Shown here in pieces: positions 59,646 to 64,000 of a stretch of 64,000 nt of DNA. This DNA is from Bolinopsis microptera (taxonomy: Eukaryota; Ctenophora; Tentaculata; Lobata; Bolinopsidae). The position numbers and the translations under genes are program-made. Positions within the stretch are counted from its first letter, which is position 1, and each line of letters starts with the position of its first letter. The stretch is from assembly GCF_026151205.1 (NCBI RefSeq), contig NC_087072.1, positions 19,436,103 through 19,500,102 on the forward strand, read 5' to 3'. The notes beneath the pieces are model-generated. The model made no database searches, was not told the origin of the DNA, and worked only from the letters and a program-made list of their open reading frames with translations.

Positions 59646-62600
59646 AGCACCCCCAGTAACTTGCAATATACCCCGGACTTTATACACTGGTACAAGACAA
59701 AGACACTGGAATCATGATGATAACCAGTTTGACGAAGAAATTAAGGTAAACAAATTTTATGCACCTAGTTGACAGAAAACAAGATCGAGAATTAATTAAA
59801 TTAACCGGCCGGATTGGCTAATTACGAGGTGAATCTATCGTCCGTCCTTATATCTTTTGTTTGCTAAACTGTCAAGAGCTCAAACTTTTTATTTCAAATT
59901 TCAGTAGCTTATGTTACAGTTAACTACTTTTAAGGGTTACAAGCCCGACTCTGAGGTTAGCCTGCAGTGTGACAAGGATTACCACTTTGAAGACGATAAA
60001 GACTTAAAGGAGAGAATGTTGAAGTGTAACGGTGTAGGAGAGTGGGTACTTTGGGGGGAGGAAACTTCAGAAACTTGGCACAAATCTGTCCCCTGTGTTC
60101 GTGAGTACTTATTGTTAGTTTATTGTGTAACTATAATGTCAAATGTGGTGTAACCGATCATCATAGCACGTGGTTTTTAAATATCTGCTATGAAATTTTG
60201 ATGTGATTTTGAAGAAGTTTAAGTTACAATGAGATATCGATTATGTAAAGTTTTGTCATCGCTTGCTTATATTTCCTTGTACTTGATGGAATGCTTCGAC
60301 ATTTCAATCTTGATGAGATTATTTTCAGACCAAACCACATGTTCTTATCCTACTAACGTTGAAAAGAAGAATGGTGAAGGTACCGTAAAACTGGAGGTTG
60401 GCGAGAAACTGTATTGCGAAGAAACGGTCACTCTTGCATGCGGTTTAGGCCTGGAAATGTTCACAAATGATACCGGCGAATATCGGTTTGTGGAGAGATA
60501 TTGTTCTACACATTTTCCCGTTTTTTTGCACGTTAAATCGCGTTTTCACGTCTTAATATTAAAAGAGTGGTTAATAATCGAAATACTATTACATTTGAAA
60601 AATGATCTGTAAACCTCAGGAAGACAACTGACAGGCACTATTGAAGTGACTTGCCTGAAAGATGAAGAGGGCAGTAATGTGGGGAAACTGTCAGCAAGCA
60701 TCATCTGCGGTGAGTACAGGTTCTTGGATAAAATGTGTTGCTGTTCAATGTATTCATGGCACGTTATTATATTGCTGCCATTTCAACCACCAAAGATGAT
60801 ATTAGATGATATTAGGTGGACAACTTTTTTTACGAATGAACCTTCTCTTTCAATAAAAAAACGGGTTACAAATAATTAAATTTTTTTTGTTGTTTCAAGA
60901 ATTGACAGCTTTCGAATAAATTGTGGACAAAATTCTTGTGGTATCAAAATTATTTTGCTGATTACTAACTAAACCGACAACAATTTAAACATAGTTTGTG
61001 TTCGCACTGCAGTATGCTGTTTAGTGGTCGCTCACTGCATGCTGTCGATTGAATTAAGGTCTTTAAAAGATCATATTTTAACCAATAATTGTCGATAATT
61101 TTTAACCAAGATGAAAATTATTGGTTAGATAAGAATATTTATTCAAATATTGACGTAATAGACCATCAAAGCGACCTCAAACATGCTCACAAATTAGTTG
61201 AAATACCACAATTTTATCAGTTTATTGCTCCTTATTATTGGTCAGTTTTGGTTTGACGGTGATTGCAGGCTCTAACTTTGTGACACCGTGCCAGGTACGA
61301 AGATCCATCTCATGACACACCTGGGTGAAGGGTTGGAATATGTGCCACAACAGCAATCTGCAATCTTGAACAATCAGGTCATCAGAGTCGGAATGATTTA
61401 CAGCCGCTTCAAGACCGCAGTCACGAGTAGATTTGCTGATCTGAATGCTTCCTTCCTCGATGAAAAGATATTTCGGTTAGATAAATGATGATATCATTTT
61501 GTTACATAATCTATGTAAACTTAAGATCAAGGAACTTATAAATATAAACTTAAAACAAGTTAACTGTCCAGTCTGTACCAATCGTGGTCTTCAACCTCAG
61601 AGCAGTTTAAAAATATAAAATTCCAGCAACCCATGTGACTGGAAGTATGGCGGATCTAACACAACCTTTACCAGGTACATCTCCAAAGAGAGAACACTAC
61701 TCCAAACCAATTTGCTGGTAATCCCATCTCAGCTGACATTGTCAACTTCTGAAGATCTGGAGAATATAATCAGCAAAACGGACGCTGATATTGAGAAGCT
61801 GAAAGATTTGAGTTTTAGTCTAGATAGTGGAGAAACCATTGTTATCAGCCACGCTGAGCGCACCTTCGAGGGTTTGTAGACAAATTTTCTTAACTGATAG
61901 TGATAATAGAAGATAACAATAGCGTATCACTTTCTCTAAAAAATATCGGTTATCTCAACTGCAACACGAAGTTGCATTAAAGCCATTATTAACCCAACTT
62001 TAATGTGGTGATGCTTTCAAAGTTTCGTACACGTCCAATTATGACTCATAATTTATGAGTAAAGCGTATATTTGAACGATGGATTATATCGTAGGAAAGT
62101 GCGGTGGTTTGACGGAGGTAAACAATAAAGGATCATACATTTGGAACGGTACTAACCAGACACTCCCCTGTGATTTCAACAAAGAGGTAGTTGCTCATGC
62201 TGTGTCGAAATGTACCTGCGATGATGATACGGTAAGTATGCTCTTACTTCTTCCTTCATTTCTCGCTAATACTAACCAGCATTCAGCAACCTGTCAATTT
62301 CTCTATTAAACTACTGATGACTTTGGATTTGGCGTACATATCGTTAAGTACGAATAAATTTTCCTTCGTAGGGGCTTTGTGTTCTGGATACCACTGGTGC
62401 GTATGATAACTGCTCTTACAAATCAAACAAGACCAAAGGCCTTGACGAATTAAATAAAGAGGTAATACAATCTATCTGCAGTAATTTTTTCGTAATTCAA
62501 AATTGCGTCATTTCATAATTTTAGTAGCTTGAGTTTTAACTACGTCACAAGTTCACGCGATCAACTGTTCAGGATATATCTCCAGTGGAAAAGGCTGACA

Positions 62601-63941
62601 AGCTGAAAGATATGACGGAAGATTTAAGTGAGGAGGACATTGACGAGGATGGGTGTGTACTTTCAATTTTAATTTAATTTTGAAATGATAAATTTTGTTC
62701 TGATTTCTGAATGATACTTGACGTAGCTAATAATCGACAATTCTACACATAATTTATCTCGCAATAATAATGGGAATTAAGATAACAGTGAGAATAAATA
62801 TAACACGGCTGTTTCCATACCAGATATGATATAGGAGCTAACACGATATCTGACATCCTGGAAGCTGATACGGAAAGTTTGAGAGTGGACAAGGTTCAGA
62901 GGATGAATGAGAACGTTCTGGACGTCATTGATAAGTTTGCTAATGCCGGCGGTGTGGTGGCCTACAAGGAGGCTGTTGCTACTGACAAGTTAGTGATTTT
63001 CTGAGGAAATTTATTGTGTGCTTTTGAGCTTTCATGATCGTTTTTCTTTTTACAATTCTACAAATTCTTTTTGATAATTTTGTTGGGTTTTTAAAATAAT
63101 TGTAGATTGATTGAATTTTCCTGTGAGAATTTATAGCTTTGTTTTATGTTTATGATTGATATTATAAAAGTCTCATATTGTGATACATTTTTTGTAAGGT
63201 TCTTTGAATAATTGTTAAATTACTAGAAGTTTTCCTGTGAGAATTATCTCGCTTTGTTTATGTTATTGATTCTTCTATTGTGATTGATTTTTGTGACTTA
63301 ATGAGCTTTGTTTACATTCATGATTATTTTTCGATCAGTTGCACATGAAACATTAGATAATTCACAGCCACCTAAAGCTATTGTGAAAATCAACACTTTT
63401 TACAATCTAGCTCTAATAGTTATATGACAAGTAATCAATTGCAATTGTAAATATTTGTGTTGACAAGGATTATGTAATTGTTCTTCACTTTTAGTCATTT
63501 GATTTTAACACCTCTGCTGCCCAGGTATCTGAAAGCGCTGGACAAAGTGCTGTTGAACACAGACGCACCGACTGGAGGCAGTAAGGAGATTAGTAAAAGT
63601 AACATGAGGATGGCTCTGTTGAGTGTACCTAAAGATACTGACAAACAGTTGACCTTATCTTGCTCTAGTAAGTTCGCTGTTCTATAAACACTGACGTCCT
63701 AGGAGGACCATTCTGGAACTTTTTCTGCAATAACCTGAGAGAAAAAACAGAGCTTCTTAGGTAAAATGGTGTTACATGTTTATAGCATCCTTCTGAGTTT
63801 ATTCCAATACACCATGTCAGGTAAAAAGTCGGATGGTGGGGTTCATATTACAGCTGGTGGTTCTGCTGAAGTCGGTGATGATCTGGAGATAGTGATGGAG
63901 ATTCCTAAGGGCATAAGAAAATCCTTAAAAGACAACAATAA
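59646..63941 (+). CDS. adhesion-GPCR-like receptor ectodomain, 3' end beyond window
   Basis: Thirteen exons with matching phases: 59646-59745, 59920-60100, 60329-60442, 60620-60709, 61269-61294, 61354-61475, 61627-61871, 62095-62231, 62372-62461, 62573-62652, 62824-62988, 63525-63667 and 63821-63941; 538 residues so far. Exons 59646-61294 hold two cysteine-bearing, sushi/CCP-like modules (VSLQCDKDYHF...VPCV; EETVTLAC...ASIIC). Exons 62095-62461 resemble a hormone-receptor-type motif: YIWNGTNQTLPCDF, CTC, then GLCVL and YDNC. From 62573 on, helical repeats (ISDILEADTESL, MNENVLDVIDKFA) followed by beta-rich LLSVPKDTDKQLTL read as the GAIN domain that precedes autoproteolysis. The GPS and seven-helix parts must lie beyond 64000. 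In this family the ectodomain binds partners outside the cell and the GAIN domain exposes a tethered agonist. The donor at 60442 (GTTTAG) and the acceptor at 61353 are the weakest. Confidence 0.72.
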
Positions 63942-64000
63942 GTATGTTCTCAATTGAGATAGGCAATCCGTAATATTGAACTGCTTTTCAGTATTTTGAA

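Overview
The window is nuclear DNA from an animal. Genes are split by GT-AG introns, the background is AT-rich, and there are many tandem repeats and inverted-repeat transposons. Recognisable families are an NRDE2 homologue, a TGF-beta-superfamily ligand, an adhesion-GPCR ectodomain, a three-finger (Ly6/uPAR-like) protein, a BTB protein and an amidated-neuropeptide precursor. Protein divergence and the repeat style suggest a non-bilaterian marine invertebrate (cnidarian, ctenophore or placozoan). I cannot decide which. All exon models were built by eye from reading frame, splice motifs and matching intron phase.

Layout. 1-2.1 kb: an uninterrupted BTB ORF (+). 2.7-22.8 kb: the 3' part of an NRDE2-like gene (+), with one intron of about 17.7 kb (3630-21297). 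That intron holds a 6.8-kb inverted-repeat transposon filled by a satellite array, and two tandem paralogous minus-strand genes for small type II membrane proteins with a ten-cysteine ectodomain (11.3-13.0 and 16.2-17.0 kb). It also holds a tRNA-derived SINE-like repeat, a broken LINE and a TA-flanked transposon. 23.4-24.1 kb: a two-exon neuropeptide precursor (-), convergent with NRDE2. 25.4-26.8 kb: a 30-bp tandem array. 28.5-31.9 kb: a nest of GC-rich hairpin and inverted-repeat elements. 32.6-34.2 kb: a three-finger protein gene (+). 36.2-40.8 kb: an eight-exon TGF-beta-superfamily ligand gene (-). 40.9-58.9 kb: about 18 kb with no gene I can support. 59-64 kb: N-terminal exons of an adhesion-GPCR-like receptor (+), which runs off the end of the window.

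Much of the coding content is extracellular signalling: a secreted ligand, a neuropeptide precursor, a receptor, a probable surface three-finger protein and the cysteine-rich membrane pair. No shared pathway is shown by the sequence. The three-finger gene and the ligand gene are convergent neighbours, and the ligand and receptor genes are divergent across the 18-kb gap. The best candidates for undescribed biology are the neuropeptide precursor, the ten-cysteine type II membrane pair, and the transposon whose interior has become a satellite.
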